NCBI RefSeq assembly: GCF_002837185.1
Contig: NZ_KZ478001.1
Location: 1-64,000 of the forward strand
Source of the DNA: Pseudomonas fluorescens
GTDB taxonomy: Bacteria; Pseudomonadota; Gammaproteobacteria; Pseudomonadales; Pseudomonadaceae
DNA length: 64,000 bases
Reading direction: 5' to 3'
The notes beneath the pieces were generated by a model, which made no database searches, was not told where the DNA came from, and saw only the letters and a list, made by a program, of their open reading frames with translations. Within the stretch, counting starts at the first letter, position 1; each line of letters opens with the position of its first letter. Of the stretch, positions 45,524 through 54,600 are shown piece after piece. The position numbers and the translations under genes are program-made.

Positions 45524-45805
45524 ATGTCGGGGCTTATGAAGAGCGCTATGGGGTTCGAAGTGAACATGGATGATGAATTTTCAGATAAGATTTGTAATAT
45601 TCTTGGGCTGTTGGAGAGTGGTTCTTCAGGTGTTGCAGGATGTGAATTGAGGAAGGTCGCCGAATCGAATAGTTGGATTATTGAATTTTTTTGGCGCGAC
45701 GAACAATCTATGCATGCTCATTTTCGATCATGTCAACTGCAAGAACTGATTAAGCTGTTGGCTTCTAGATCGCGTAAGATTGTATTCGAATGCGACAGTG
45801 AATGA
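45524..45805 (+). CDS. Small ABM/EthD-like ferredoxin-fold protein
   Basis: 93 aa from the ATG at 45524; the frame is open 18 codons further up. SWIIEFFWRDEQSMHAHFRS followed by QELIKLLASR looks like the antibiotic-biosynthesis-monooxygenase (ABM/quinol monooxygenase) pattern, in which a strand ending W-E/F is followed by a helix with a conserved His. Length fits the single-domain dimeric barrel. It is weakly supported and isolated between two minus-strand genes. Confidence 0.5.
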   Translation: MSGLMKSAMGFEVNMDDEFSDKICNILGLLESGSSGVAGCELRKVAESNSWIIEFFWRDEQSMHAHFRSCQLQELIKLLASRSRKIVFECDSE

Positions 45806-45900
45806 GCCTAATACATATAGATTTCTCAGGCGATTAGTTACCAACCAGCTTTCTCTTAGTTAATCGGATTGCGGTGAGGAAGGCGCGCATTCCCTGGAGC

Positions 45901-45925
45901 TGTTGAGGCCTAATAGGCCTCAACA
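45901..45925. terminator. Perfect 10-base inverted repeat at the end of the TonB receptor gene
   Basis: TGTTGAGGCC and GGCCTCAACA flank a five-base loop, 11 bases after the receptor stop (minus strand). No T-run follows on either strand, so it may be a terminator stem or an mRNA 3'-end stabiliser. Confidence 0.55.
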
Positions 45926-45935
45926 GAATTCCTCC

Positions 45936-48026
45936 TCAGAAGTCCAAAGTCACTCCTGTGTAAAGCGCACGGCCATCACCCGGGGAATGTAGGGATGCCT
46001 GGGCACCGTCCGGGTCATACCAAACATATTCATAATAACGATTTGTAAGGTTTTTCAGCTGTAGGTCGACACTAACTGATCGTGTCACTTTGTATGTTGC
46101 GCCGAGGTTCATCAGCACGTAACCGCCATACGTCCCTTTTTTATTTTCCCGTTCTAGGTAGTAATTGGTCTGGCCGTTCATCCAGGCCGTCAGATGTAAT
46201 GCTGGTGTCGCGTCGTAGCTGATTCCCGCGTTGTAGAGGTGATGCGGGATGTGGTCGATTTCCTGACCTTTGCTGTTAGGCAACGTGGCACTCGGCTGGA
46301 GTATTTTCGAATATTGCCAAGAGTAGGCCATCCAGATATTGGTGCGTTCGTTCGGATACAGGTTCATCTGCAAGTCGTAACCCCAGCGCCGTGTTTCACC
46401 AACATTATCGGATTCGCCGCTTGGGTCGTTCAGCCTTCGACTAACTTCCCCCGAGGCCTCTTGCTGCCAATAAGCAACGCGCCCGTCTACCCAGTCATCC
46501 GGCGTGAACTTGATTCCGGTTTCCCAGCCCTCGTTGATCGAGGGTGCCAGATCGGTATCCCGGGGAGGTATCTTGTAAGCCGCCGCCCCGGTGCCCACTT
46601 GAAAGGTACGTCCCCAGTTCGCATAGAAGCTGGCAACGTCCCAGGGAGAATAGACAACGCTGATCTTCGGCTGCTTGATCAGCCCGTAGTCGTTGATGTC
46701 GTAATCTGTGCCGGTCATTTCATTAGTGAAGTCGCCCTGGATCTTGTCGACCCTGTAGGCGGGTACGATCTTCAGAGACTCGAAAGGTTTGATCTCTGCC
46801 TGGACATAAGCGCCATAGGTGTCGAAGTCGAACTGTTGGTCGCGGGTGGTAGCTAGACGTGTGCGGTCTCTAGTGCGATAGCGCTCACTTTTATTTTTCT
46901 GCTGCTGTACGTCTGCGCCTCCTTCCAAGGCGAAGTCGTAAAGCCAGCTGACTTGCGGTCGCCAGGTCACGGAGGTTAGCGCGCCATATTGCGTCTCGTA
47001 AGCGTCGCGTTCCTGTTGAGCGCTGGTGCTCCAGTATTGCGTCCAACGCCTGTCATCGAAGGTGTTGACGTAGGTCTTCGCTGACCAAGCGAGGTTATCA
47101 GCCAGGTCTGTATCAAAATGCAGACTGACTTGGTTCATGCGACGCGTACCCTTGTCAGTAGCGTTGAAGCTGTTGGTCATTTCCGGGTGATGACGTGCAT
47201 CGTCTTCTCTTAGATAACCTGGCTCCTGAGCTTCAGTTTCGTAGTGACGAGCAATAAGGCCGATACGGTAGCTGTCATCGTCCGGCGTGTAGAACCATTT
47301 GCCAGACATTGAAAACTTGTCGGCTTCGGCATGATCCCGGTAGCCATCAGATTTTTGGTAGGCGAAAAAGTAATTCTGAGTCCAGTTGCTGCTCTCAATT
47401 CCCTTGGCCAGCTGTGCTTCTTGGGTATTGAAGCTTCCATAACGCAGCCGCGCCTTGTTGTAGTCGCCACCTGTGCGGGTGAACATGTTGACGTTGCCGG
47501 CAATGTTGTTCAGACCATAACGCGCATCGCTGGTGCCACGCACCACCTCAATGCTGTCCAGCTCCATGGGGAAAATCATGTCCATGAACGGCATATTGCC
47601 GTCGTTGCTGTTGCTCGGAATGCCGTCGATCAAAAGCTTTACGGCATTCACTTCGCCTTCACCGTTAAAGCCACGGAAGGAAATTTTCCCTGAGGTCGTG
47701 CCTTGGTTGAATTCGGTGAGCATGACACCCGGTGCGCGACTGAACAGTTCCCAGCTGTAATTTACTGGCATTTTTTCGAGGATGTCTCCTCCGAGAATAT
47801 CCACCGAGCTGAGAACGTTGCTGGTACTCAAAGGGCCGCTTGCCGAGCCCTGAATGCTAACCGCACCTAGGGTCAGGGTTGAATTTTCGATTCTGCTGGC
47901 TTCAGCTAATGCCACTGACAGCGGGCTCAACGCGAGCACGCCTATAGAAAGCAGGGGCCAAAGGGGGCGGGACACAGACAATGCCTTTGCAGGGCGCAAA
48001 GTGGTTGAAGCAGGCATAGCACGCAC
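45936..48026 (-). CDS. TonB-dependent outer-membrane receptor
   Basis: 696 aa with signal peptide (WPLLSIGVLALSPLSVALAEA). The plug domain includes IENSTLTLGAVSIQGSA, ELFSRAPGVMLTEF and MELDSIEVVRGTSDARYGLNNIAGNV; the barrel ends LYTGVTLDF with C-terminal Phe. The ligand is not readable, but a DUF2946 gene directly upstream on the same strand is a frequent companion of copper or heme-type TonB systems in Pseudomonas, so metal uptake is plausible. No FecR/sigma pair is present. Confidence 0.92.
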   Translation of the reverse strand: MRAMPASTTLRPAKALSVSRPLWPLLSIGVLALSPLSVALAEASRIENSTLTLGAVSIQGSASGPLSTSNVLSSVDILGGDILEKMPVNYSWELFSRAPGVMLTEFNQGTTSGKISFRGFNGEGEVNAVKLLIDGIPSNSNDGNMPFMDMIFPMELDSIEVVRGTSDARYGLNNIAGNVNMFTRTGGDYNKARLRYGSFNTQEAQLAKGIESSNWTQNYFFAYQKSDGYRDHAEADKFSMSGKWFYTPDDDSYRIGLIARHYETEAQEPGYLREDDARHHPEMTNSFNATDKGTRRMNQVSLHFDTDLADNLAWSAKTYVNTFDDRRWTQYWSTSAQQERDAYETQYGALTSVTWRPQVSWLYDFALEGGADVQQQKNKSERYRTRDRTRLATTRDQQFDFDTYGAYVQAEIKPFESLKIVPAYRVDKIQGDFTNEMTGTDYDINDYGLIKQPKISVVYSPWDVASFYANWGRTFQVGTGAAAYKIPPRDTDLAPSINEGWETGIKFTPDDWVDGRVAYWQQEASGEVSRRLNDPSGESDNVGETRRWGYDLQMNLYPNERTNIWMAYSWQYSKILQPSATLPNSKGQEIDHIPHHLYNAGISYDATPALHLTAWMNGQTNYYLERENKKGTYGGYVLMNLGATYKVTRSVSVDLQLKNLTNRYYEYVWYDPDGAQASLHSPGDGRALYTGVTLDF

Positions 48027-48126
48027 TTCCTGATGATCAAGAAACTTTAAGGGCGTTCAGCGTCCATCGCAGGCCGCTAGAAGGATTTAAAGAGAGCAGC
48101 ACCGCATGAGGTCAGCGGTGTTGTGA

Positions 48127-48516
48127 TCAGGCGAAAGGGGATGCGCGTGGACTTAGGCTTGGCCAACGAACTCTCGGATGTAGCGTGGGCAACTCAGGAT
48201 TTTCGAGGGCGGTATTGGGGGTGTACGGCGGTAGGTAGTGCCGGTAGTAGTTGGACGGTAACGCTGCAAGTCCCGCATGACCACAACAGCAGTCGCCGTG
48301 CTGCATGACAGGTTTCGATTGCGGCAGCTGCAGGGCATCAATTACTTTGCCGAGGTCTGCAGGAAGGGCGCTCAAGTTCCCACCTGAACAAAAACCACCC
48401 CAAAGCATCAGGCGCACGTCTGGTGCCTGTATCGCACGACTCATCGGCATGGCGAACAGATTGAGCAGGACAGCCAGACAGGCAATCCAGGGACGGAGAC
48501 GTTTCAACGAGCTCAT
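48127..48516 (-). CDS. DUF2946 family exported protein
   Basis: 129 aa with signal peptide (KRLRPWIACLAVLLNLFAMP). A Cys/His cluster in the mature part (GFCSGGN and MQHGDCCCGHAG) could bind metal, as seen in the DUF2946 family. The 100 bases to the TonB receptor start and common strand suggest co-transcription. Function of the family is unproven; genomic links point to copper handling. Confidence 0.82.
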   Translation of the reverse strand: MSSLKRLRPWIACLAVLLNLFAMPMSRAIQAPDVRLMLWGGFCSGGNLSALPADLGKVIDALQLPQSKPVMQHGDCCCGHAGLAALPSNYYRHYLPPYTPNTALENPELPTLHPRVRWPSLSPRASPFA

Positions 48517-48683
48517 AAATGAAATCGCCGCGAAGGGGCAGCTATTTAGCCCGCTTTAAAGAGTGAAGTAAATTTTTCCTGGGTGCGCTATTTCGCCACA
48601 GGTCATATTGGATCGCAGGGAAGATCTCTGCGTCCAAACAAGACGCCTGCACCAACTGGTAAGCTCGCTCATCAACTTGTTGG

Positions 48684-49577
48684 ATGATGGCTATGTCTCT
48701 ACGCGCACTTCGAACACTGCTTGCTATTGCCCAACACGGTTCTTTCGTCAGAGCAGCGGACGCCGTTCATCTCACCCAGTCAGCGGTCAGCCTTCATGTT
48801 CGGTCATTGGAGGAGGATTTCAACGCGCTCCTGTTTGACCGTTCACGACGGTTGCCGGTACTGACGGATGCGGGCCATATCGCCGTGGAGCGCGCGAGAG
48901 AAATTCTAGCCTTGTATGACGGCATCTCCTCTGAGCTTGGCGGCGACAGCGAGTTACGGGGCAGGCTTAGAATCGGCGCCATCCAAACAGCACTGGCAGG
49001 CGTTTTGCCCCTCGCACTGTCTGCATTGCGCGCCCTGCATCCGCACCTGCGCATCACTGTTGCGTCGGGCATGTCTGCTGAGTTGGCCACGCGCGTAGAA
49101 GCGGGCGAACTAGATGTTGCGATCACCACAGAGCCGGTGAAACCACACCCTTATGGCCTGGTGAGCACGGTGCTTTACGAGGAAGGTTTCTGGATCATCG
49201 CGCCTGTGTCACTCGCGCATGAGGACTTGCAGCGTCTTCTCAAAAGTCAGCCGTTTATTCGCTTTGATCGTCGTGCCTGGGCGGGTCGAACCATTGAGCG
49301 GGAGCTTCGCACTATGCGGATGCGGGTGCAGACCAGCATGGAGCTTGATAGCCAAGATGCGATTATCCAGATGGTTTCAAGCGGACTTGGAGTATCCATC
49401 ATTCCTCTCGCTCAGCAACAAGTCGAAAGCCTGACCACACTCGCCTTTGAGCCGTTCGGCACGCCTCAAAAAACCAGGCGCGTTGTATTACTGGAGCGCG
49501 AAGAGCGTCCGCTTAGGCGATTGGCTTCAGCCCTGGCGAACGCCGTGAAAGCTTATTCTCCGCACACCGACCCATGA
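48684..49577 (+). CDS. LysR-family transcriptional regulator
   Basis: 297 aa. The N-terminal winged helix has ALRTLLAIAQHGSFVRAADA then VHLTQSAVSLHVRSLEEDF, and the C-terminal periplasmic-binding-like effector domain runs from about residue 90. The start may be the ATG at 48693 (MSLRALR) rather than 48684. It lies 94 bases before an aminotransferase-transporter pair on the same strand, its likely target. Confidence 0.92.
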   Translation: MMAMSLRALRTLLAIAQHGSFVRAADAVHLTQSAVSLHVRSLEEDFNALLFDRSRRLPVLTDAGHIAVERAREILALYDGISSELGGDSELRGRLRIGAIQTALAGVLPLALSALRALHPHLRITVASGMSAELATRVEAGELDVAITTEPVKPHPYGLVSTVLYEEGFWIIAPVSLAHEDLQRLLKSQPFIRFDRRAWAGRTIERELRTMRMRVQTSMELDSQDAIIQMVSSGLGVSIIPLAQQQVESLTTLAFEPFGTPQKTRRVVLLEREERPLRRLASALANAVKAYSPHTDP

Positions 49578-49671
49578 GTGATAGTTGTTGTTTGCTGAAT
49601 TTTAAATCGTTTTTATTTTAGAGTCCGACTTCTTATCGTGGTGCCCATCCAGACGCATTCTTGAGGGCGAC

Positions 49672-50838
49672 ATGAGCACTCCACCTACCGCAGACAATAT
49701 CCTGCAGTCTCCTATCCTGATCATGGCAAAGCGAGCGGCGTTGATGCGAGCGCAGGGTAGGGATGTCATCGACCTGACATTGGGCGAGCCAGACTTCAAC
49801 GCGCCGCCACACGTTCTTGAAGCTGCGCACGCTGCGCTCAGCGGTCGCCTGACCTACTCACCGTCTAACGGTATTGAACCACTTCGTCGCGCGATCCGAA
49901 TGCGCATGAAAGAAATTCGAAACCTCGATTACGCCGATGATCAAGTGGCCGTCGGCTGTGGCGCCAAACAAATCATCTACAACGCTTTTCAAGCGACCCT
50001 CAAAAGTGGCGACGAGGTGATCGTGCCCGCGCCCTATTGGGCGAGTTATCCCGCCATGATCAAGATGTGCGGCGCGCGACCGCTGATTGTTTCGACTACA
50101 AGAGAACAGGGTTTTCGCCTCACTGCAGAGCATTTGGATGCAGCGCTTAGCCGGGCAACGTCGCCCAAGTGGATCGTCTTGAATGCGCCGGGCAACCCGT
50201 CAGGAGCGCTCTACTCACGTGAGCAACTGTTGGCCATCGCCGAAGTGCTGCGTCGATATCCAGGGGTGATGGTGCTATCAGATGACATCTATTCAGAAAT
50301 TCGTTACACGGATGATCCCTACCAAACGTTGGCGACGGTGGCGCCTGATTTGAGAGACCGTATCCTGATCGTGGATGGCGTATCTAAAGTTTACGCAATG
50401 ACCGGCTGGCGAGTGGGGTGGGGGTGTGGGCCAACGTCATTGATCACGACGATCAGCTCGGTTCAATCACAGAACTGTACTCAGACCAGCACCCTGAGCC
50501 AGTTGGCGGCGGTTTCCGCATTGACTGGGCCTCAAGCGTTGGTGGGCGAGCGAAATGCAATTTATCGACAGCGACGTGATGCCGCGCTCCAAATCCTGCG
50601 GGCCTGCGAAGCTATTGATGTCGCATGCCCAGAAGGCGCGTTTTATCTTATTCCTAGGATCAAAACGATCAATGATGATCAGGCCTTCGCGCTCAAGCTA
50701 CTTGAGGCGGGCATAGCAACTGTTCCAGGTAGCGCTTTTGGGATGCCAGGACATCTCAGGCTTTCCTTTGCTACCGATGAGCCCATCCTGACCGCGGGCT
50801 GTGAACGTTTGGTGCAAAAAATCAAGGCGGGCGCATGA
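49672..50838 (+). CDS. PLP-dependent aminotransferase (class I, AspC-like)
   Basis: 388 aa fold-type I aminotransferase. PLP Schiff-base Lys239 lies in VDGVSKVYAMTGWRVGWG, with NAPGNPSGALYS and the SDDIYSEIRY Asp/Tyr block upstream. Such enzymes act on aspartate, aromatic amino acids or related substrates. The last bases overlap the following AEC transporter start (ATGA), so substrate movement and transamination are linked. Confidence 0.94.
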   Translation: MSTPPTADNILQSPILIMAKRAALMRAQGRDVIDLTLGEPDFNAPPHVLEAAHAALSGRLTYSPSNGIEPLRRAIRMRMKEIRNLDYADDQVAVGCGAKQIIYNAFQATLKSGDEVIVPAPYWASYPAMIKMCGARPLIVSTTREQGFRLTAEHLDAALSRATSPKWIVLNAPGNPSGALYSREQLLAIAEVLRRYPGVMVLSDDIYSEIRYTDDPYQTLATVAPDLRDRILIVDGVSKVYAMTGWRVGWGCGPTSLITTISSVQSQNCTQTSTLSQLAAVSALTGPQALVGERNAIYRQRRDAALQILRACEAIDVACPEGAFYLIPRIKTINDDQAFALKLLEAGIATVPGSAFGMPGHLRLSFATDEPILTAGCERLVQKIKAGA

Positions 50839-51767
50839 CCCTTTCTTTGTTGATTGCCTTGTTACCCATCGCTTTTTTGATCGCGCTGGGCGCATGGCTC
50901 AAGCATCGTCAATTTCTAGCGGATACCTTCTGGGCGCAGGCAGAGCGCTTGGCATATTACGTATTGCTTCCTTCTCTTTTCTTTCACGGACTGGCGACCG
51001 CCAAGCTTGATGGAGTGCCCATTCAAAGCATGGTCTCGGTGCTTATATTGTCGACTGTAGTTGTGTCGCTAATGCTATTGGGAGCAAGAGCGTTGATCAC
51101 TCGGGACAATGCGACATTCACGTCAGTTTTTCAGGGTGGCATACGCTTCAACAATTACGTTGGCGTTTCTGCCGCTGCGGGTTTGTTTGGTGTGCAAGGC
51201 GTAGCGCTGGCAGCCGTCGCGAACGCTGCGATAGTGCCTACAGTTAACATCCTGTGCGTACTTGTTTTCGCAAGGTTCGGATCTAGCGGCAGAATGACAT
51301 TTAGCAAAGTGCTCAAGCAGTTGGCACTGAACCCACTTGTACTCGCTTGCTTCGCCGGCGGGTTGATCCAGGTCTTGGGCTGGGGGCTACCAGTTGGTAT
51401 CGAGCCGATGCTCAAAGCCTTGGGTCAAGCGTCACTGCCGCTCGGTTTACTCTGCGTGGGTGCCGCGCTTGAGTTCGGGAGCATTAAGCAATGGCTACGC
51501 CCGGTCGGCTATTCGTCTCTGGTGAAGTTCTTAGTCATGCCGCTCGTCACGCTTGGAGCTTGTCATCTGTTCAGGCTTGAAGGGAAAGCTGCCATTGCAG
51601 CACTCCTGTTCCAGGCGCTGCCGACCGCTTCATCCTCCTACATCATGGCTCGTCAGTTGGGCGGAGATGCGCCACTAATGGCTGGGATCATCGCTTGCCA
51701 AACCCTTCTCGCAGGCGTCGCTCTTCCCATTGTCATAGTGGTAATGACCCAATGGATTGACTTCTAG
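50835..51767 (+). CDS. AEC-family (auxin efflux carrier-type) transporter
   Basis: 310 aa with about ten hydrophobic helices and a symmetrical two-half layout (LLIALLPIAFLIALGAWLKH and similar helices after the cytoplasmic loop). AEC proteins export or import small organic acids such as malate or malonate. It overlaps the aminotransferase gene by 4 bases. Presumably it moves the keto acid or amino acid of that enzyme (inference). Confidence 0.9.
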   Translation: MTLSLLIALLPIAFLIALGAWLKHRQFLADTFWAQAERLAYYVLLPSLFFHGLATAKLDGVPIQSMVSVLILSTVVVSLMLLGARALITRDNATFTSVFQGGIRFNNYVGVSAAAGLFGVQGVALAAVANAAIVPTVNILCVLVFARFGSSGRMTFSKVLKQLALNPLVLACFAGGLIQVLGWGLPVGIEPMLKALGQASLPLGLLCVGAALEFGSIKQWLRPVGYSSLVKFLVMPLVTLGACHLFRLEGKAAIAALLFQALPTASSSYIMARQLGGDAPLMAGIIACQTLLAGVALPIVIVVMTQWIDF

Positions 51768-52310
51768 GCATTTACGAAAAGCGTTCAACGATGCCGTCCT
51801 GATGCGGGATGTTTCGCGCACCACTTTTGAGCCGTATCCGTTTTATTCTTCTATTACGCCGAGATTGTTGCAGTAGTACGAATTCAGATTCTATCTCGAG
51901 CTTGGAGTCATCCGGGTCGCCGAGGGGGCTTCAGGATCATGTCCGCGATAGGTCGATGCTGATCCGCCTCCAACCGCCTACGCCATCTCCCGAACTCAGC
52001 CACATGGCGCATATCGAGATTAAAGAGGTTGACTGTCCTCCTGACCTCTAGAGAAAAAACCTCCGATAACCCCTATTTACAGGCAATTCTAGCTTCTTCT
52101 AAATACCCAGAAAGGAATCGATCAGATCAAAGGATGACTGATTGCCTAGTCCTGTCTGTACAAGTATGTAATTGCGCGCTAGAGTCGACCATGTGTTTCG
52201 ACACGTTTGTCCGCAACCTGGGGGCTGTGTGTTCAGCGTAATGCCACACGCGCTCCATAACTGTACTCGTGCGCCCCAAGCGCTTCTGTTGGTTATTAGG
52301 AATAAAAACA
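51768..52310 (+). other. Non-coding gap before the histidine-uptake genes
   Basis: About 540 bases. No gene with a ribosome binding site is supported; a run of short frames ends quickly. It must hold the promoter of the histidine-binding protein. No TGTA-N2-TACA box was found here, so this transporter is probably not directly under the HutC-like repressor. Confidence 0.5.
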
Positions 52311-53093
52311 ATGAAAAAATCTATTTTGACCTTATCAGTATTGGCTCTGTGCGCGGCGGCTGGTATTGCCGTGGCCAAGGAGTACAAGGAGTTGCGCTTT
52401 GGAGTCGACCCATCCTATGCACCCTTCGAATCCAAGGCCGCCGACGGCAGCCTTGTGGGCTTTGATATTGATCTGGGTAACGCGATTTGCGCTGAACTGA
52501 AGGTCAAGTGCAAATGGGTAGAAAGTGATTTCGACGGGATGATTCCCGGCCTCAGGGCCAATAAATTCGACGGCGTGATTTCTGCCATGACCGTGACTTC
52601 TTCGCGGGAAAAAGTCATCGATTTCTCCAACGAATTGTTCTCGGTGCCAACATCCTTCGTCTTTAAGAAAGGCTCGGCCTTGAGCGAAGACATCACGACG
52701 CTGGCTGGCAAAACCGTTGGCTATGAACAAGGCACCACCGAGGAGGCCTACGCCAAGGCCGTGCTGAACAAAGCCGGGGTAAAAACCCAGGCCTACGCCA
52801 ACCAGGATCAGGTTTATGCTGACCTGGTCACGGGTCGCCTCGATGCCTCGATTCAGAACATGCTGCAAGCTGAAATGGGTTTCCTGAAGTCCCCGCAAGG
52901 CGCTGACTTTGAAGTGAGCAAGCCAGTCCATCACGAACTGCTGCCAGCAAAAACGGCGATCGGTCTGCTCAAAGGCAATGCCGAGCTTAAAGCCCTAGTG
53001 AACAAAGGCATACAGGCGCTCCACGACGACGGCACCTACGTGGCCATCCAAAAGAAACACTTCGGTGATCAGAATATTTACAGCGGTAAATAA
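52311..53093 (+). CDS. hisJ: Histidine/basic amino acid ABC transporter, substrate-binding protein
   Basis: 260 aa from the ATG at 52311, preceded by AGGAATAAAAAC; the frame is open 14 codons further up. A signal peptide (KKSILTLSVLALCAAAGIAVA) precedes the two-lobe fold with the lysine/arginine/ornithine/histidine-type signature GFDIDLGNAICAEL. It opens a four-gene ABC operon followed by hutU and hutH, which argues for histidine as ligand. A weak terminator hairpin separates it from the permeases. Confidence 0.9.
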   Translation: MKKSILTLSVLALCAAAGIAVAKEYKELRFGVDPSYAPFESKAADGSLVGFDIDLGNAICAELKVKCKWVESDFDGMIPGLRANKFDGVISAMTVTSSREKVIDFSNELFSVPTSFVFKKGSALSEDITTLAGKTVGYEQGTTEEAYAKAVLNKAGVKTQAYANQDQVYADLVTGRLDASIQNMLQAEMGFLKSPQGADFEVSKPVHHELLPAKTAIGLLKGNAELKALVNKGIQALHDDGTYVAIQKKHFGDQNIYSGK

Positions 53094-53101
53094 CGACGCT
53101 G

Positions 53102-53125
53102 CGCCCATTCACGGATGGGCGTTTT
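53102..53125 (+). terminator. Attenuator-like hairpin between the binding protein and permease genes
   Basis: CGCCCAT and ATGGGCG enclose TCACGG, followed by TTTT, eight bases after the binding-protein stop. Partial termination here would make more binding protein than permease, as in many ABC operons. Confidence 0.65.
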
Positions 53126-53148
53126 CCTGATTGACGAAGGGCTTCCCC

Positions 53149-53877
53149 ATGTTAGAAAACCTATTGCAGATGCTGGGGCTGTCGGGCTTCAGCCTTAAGG
53201 GCTTTGGCCCACTGTTGCTGCAAGGCACCTGGATGACGGTCAAGTTATCCTTCCTTTGCTTGCTGCTAAGCGTGATTTTGGGCCTGATCGGTGCCAGTGC
53301 CAAGCTTTCAACGTCGGCGCTGTTGCGCGTCCCTGCACAGGCCTACACCACGCTGATTCGTGGAGTGCCGGATCTGGTTCTGATGCTGCTGATCTTCTAC
53401 AGCTTACAGACCTGGCTCACCCAGCTGACCTCAGCCTTAGGGTGGGATTACATCGAGATCAATCCATTCAGTGCCGGCGTGATCACGCTGGGCTTTATCT
53501 ATGGTGCGTATTTCACTGAGACTTTCCGAGGCGCCATCCTCGCCGTGCCGCGTGGCCAGATGGAAGCGGCCACTGCTTACGGCCTTACCCGCGTGCAGCG
53601 TTTCCGCTACGTACTGTTCCCGCAGATGATGCGTTTTGCCTTACCGGGTATCGGCAACAACTGGATGGTCATCCTCAAAGCCACCGCGTTGGTCTCGATT
53701 ATTGGGCTGGCCGACCTGGTGAAAGTGGCTCAAGACGCCGGCAAGACCACCTATCAACTGTTCTTTTTCCTGGTGCTGGCGGCCTTGATCTATCTGGTCA
53801 TCACCACTGCATCGAACTACGTCTTGCGCCGGCTGGAAATCCTCTATGCCGCAGGCACCCGGGAGGCCGTGCGATGA
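53149..53877 (+). CDS. hisQ: Histidine/basic amino acid ABC transporter permease (HisQ-like)
   Basis: 242 aa from the ATG at 53149, with GAAGG upstream; a TTG six codons earlier is less likely. It has five or so membrane helices and the EAA loop AAILAVPRGQMEAATAYGLTR, which contacts the ATPase. It overlaps the HisM-like gene by 4 bases (ATGA). Confidence 0.92.
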   Translation: MLENLLQMLGLSGFSLKGFGPLLLQGTWMTVKLSFLCLLLSVILGLIGASAKLSTSALLRVPAQAYTTLIRGVPDLVLMLLIFYSLQTWLTQLTSALGWDYIEINPFSAGVITLGFIYGAYFTETFRGAILAVPRGQMEAATAYGLTRVQRFRYVLFPQMMRFALPGIGNNWMVILKATALVSIIGLADLVKVAQDAGKTTYQLFFFLVLAALIYLVITTASNYVLRRLEILYAAGTREAVR

Positions 53878-54584
53878 TCGAACTTCTGCAGGAATACTGG
53901 AAGCCTTTCCTCTACAGCGATGGCTATCACATCACCGGGTTAGCGATGACCCTGTGGCTACTAAGTGCTTCGCTTTTCCTGGGCTTTTTGATGGCACTCC
54001 CGCTGTCGATTGCCAGGGTCTCAAGCAACGTATGGGTGCGCTGGCCGGTACAGTTCTACACTTATCTGTTTCGCGGTACGCCACTGTATATACAGCTACT
54101 GATCTGCTACACCGGTATCTACAGCCTTGCAGCGGTGCGCGCGCAACCCATGCTCGACGCATTCTTCCGCGATGCAATCAACTGCACCATTCTTGCCTTC
54201 GCTTTGAGCACTTGCGCCTACACCACGGAAATTTTCGCCGGGGCGATCCGTAACATGAATCACGGCGAGGTCGAAGCGGCCAAGGCATTCGGACTGCGCG
54301 GCTGGAAGTTGTATGCCTACATCATCATGCCATCTGCGCTGCGCCGATCGCTGCCGAACTACAGCAACGAAGTCATACTGATGCTGCACTCGACCACAGT
54401 CGCGTTCACTGCGACTGTGCCGGACATTCTCAAGGTCGCCCGGGATGCCAATTCGGCAACGTTCCTGACATTCCAGTCGTTCGGTATCGCCGCCGCGATT
54501 TACCTCGCAGTCACTTTCTCTCTGGTTGGCCTGTTCCGTCTGGCTGAACGCCGCTGGCTGTCTTTCCTCGGCCCGGCTCATTAA
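53874..54584 (+). CDS. hisM: Histidine/basic amino acid ABC transporter permease (HisM-like)
   Basis: 236 aa. The EAA loop is FAGAIRNMNHGEVEAAKAFGLRG. It pairs with the HisQ-like protein to form the membrane pore. Its start overlaps the previous gene by 4 bases, and the ATPase gene begins 16 bases after its stop, so the three are one operon. Confidence 0.92.
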   Translation: MIELLQEYWKPFLYSDGYHITGLAMTLWLLSASLFLGFLMALPLSIARVSSNVWVRWPVQFYTYLFRGTPLYIQLLICYTGIYSLAAVRAQPMLDAFFRDAINCTILAFALSTCAYTTEIFAGAIRNMNHGEVEAAKAFGLRGWKLYAYIIMPSALRRSLPNYSNEVILMLHSTTVAFTATVPDILKVARDANSATFLTFQSFGIAAAIYLAVTFSLVGLFRLAERRWLSFLGPAH

Positions 54585-54600
54585 TTCAGGGTGTTTGAAC

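Noticed and set aside
51768..52310. HutC operator ahead of the histidine-uptake operon
   Set aside because: CTGTACAAGTATGTA near 52157 has only half of the TGTA-N2-TACA pattern.
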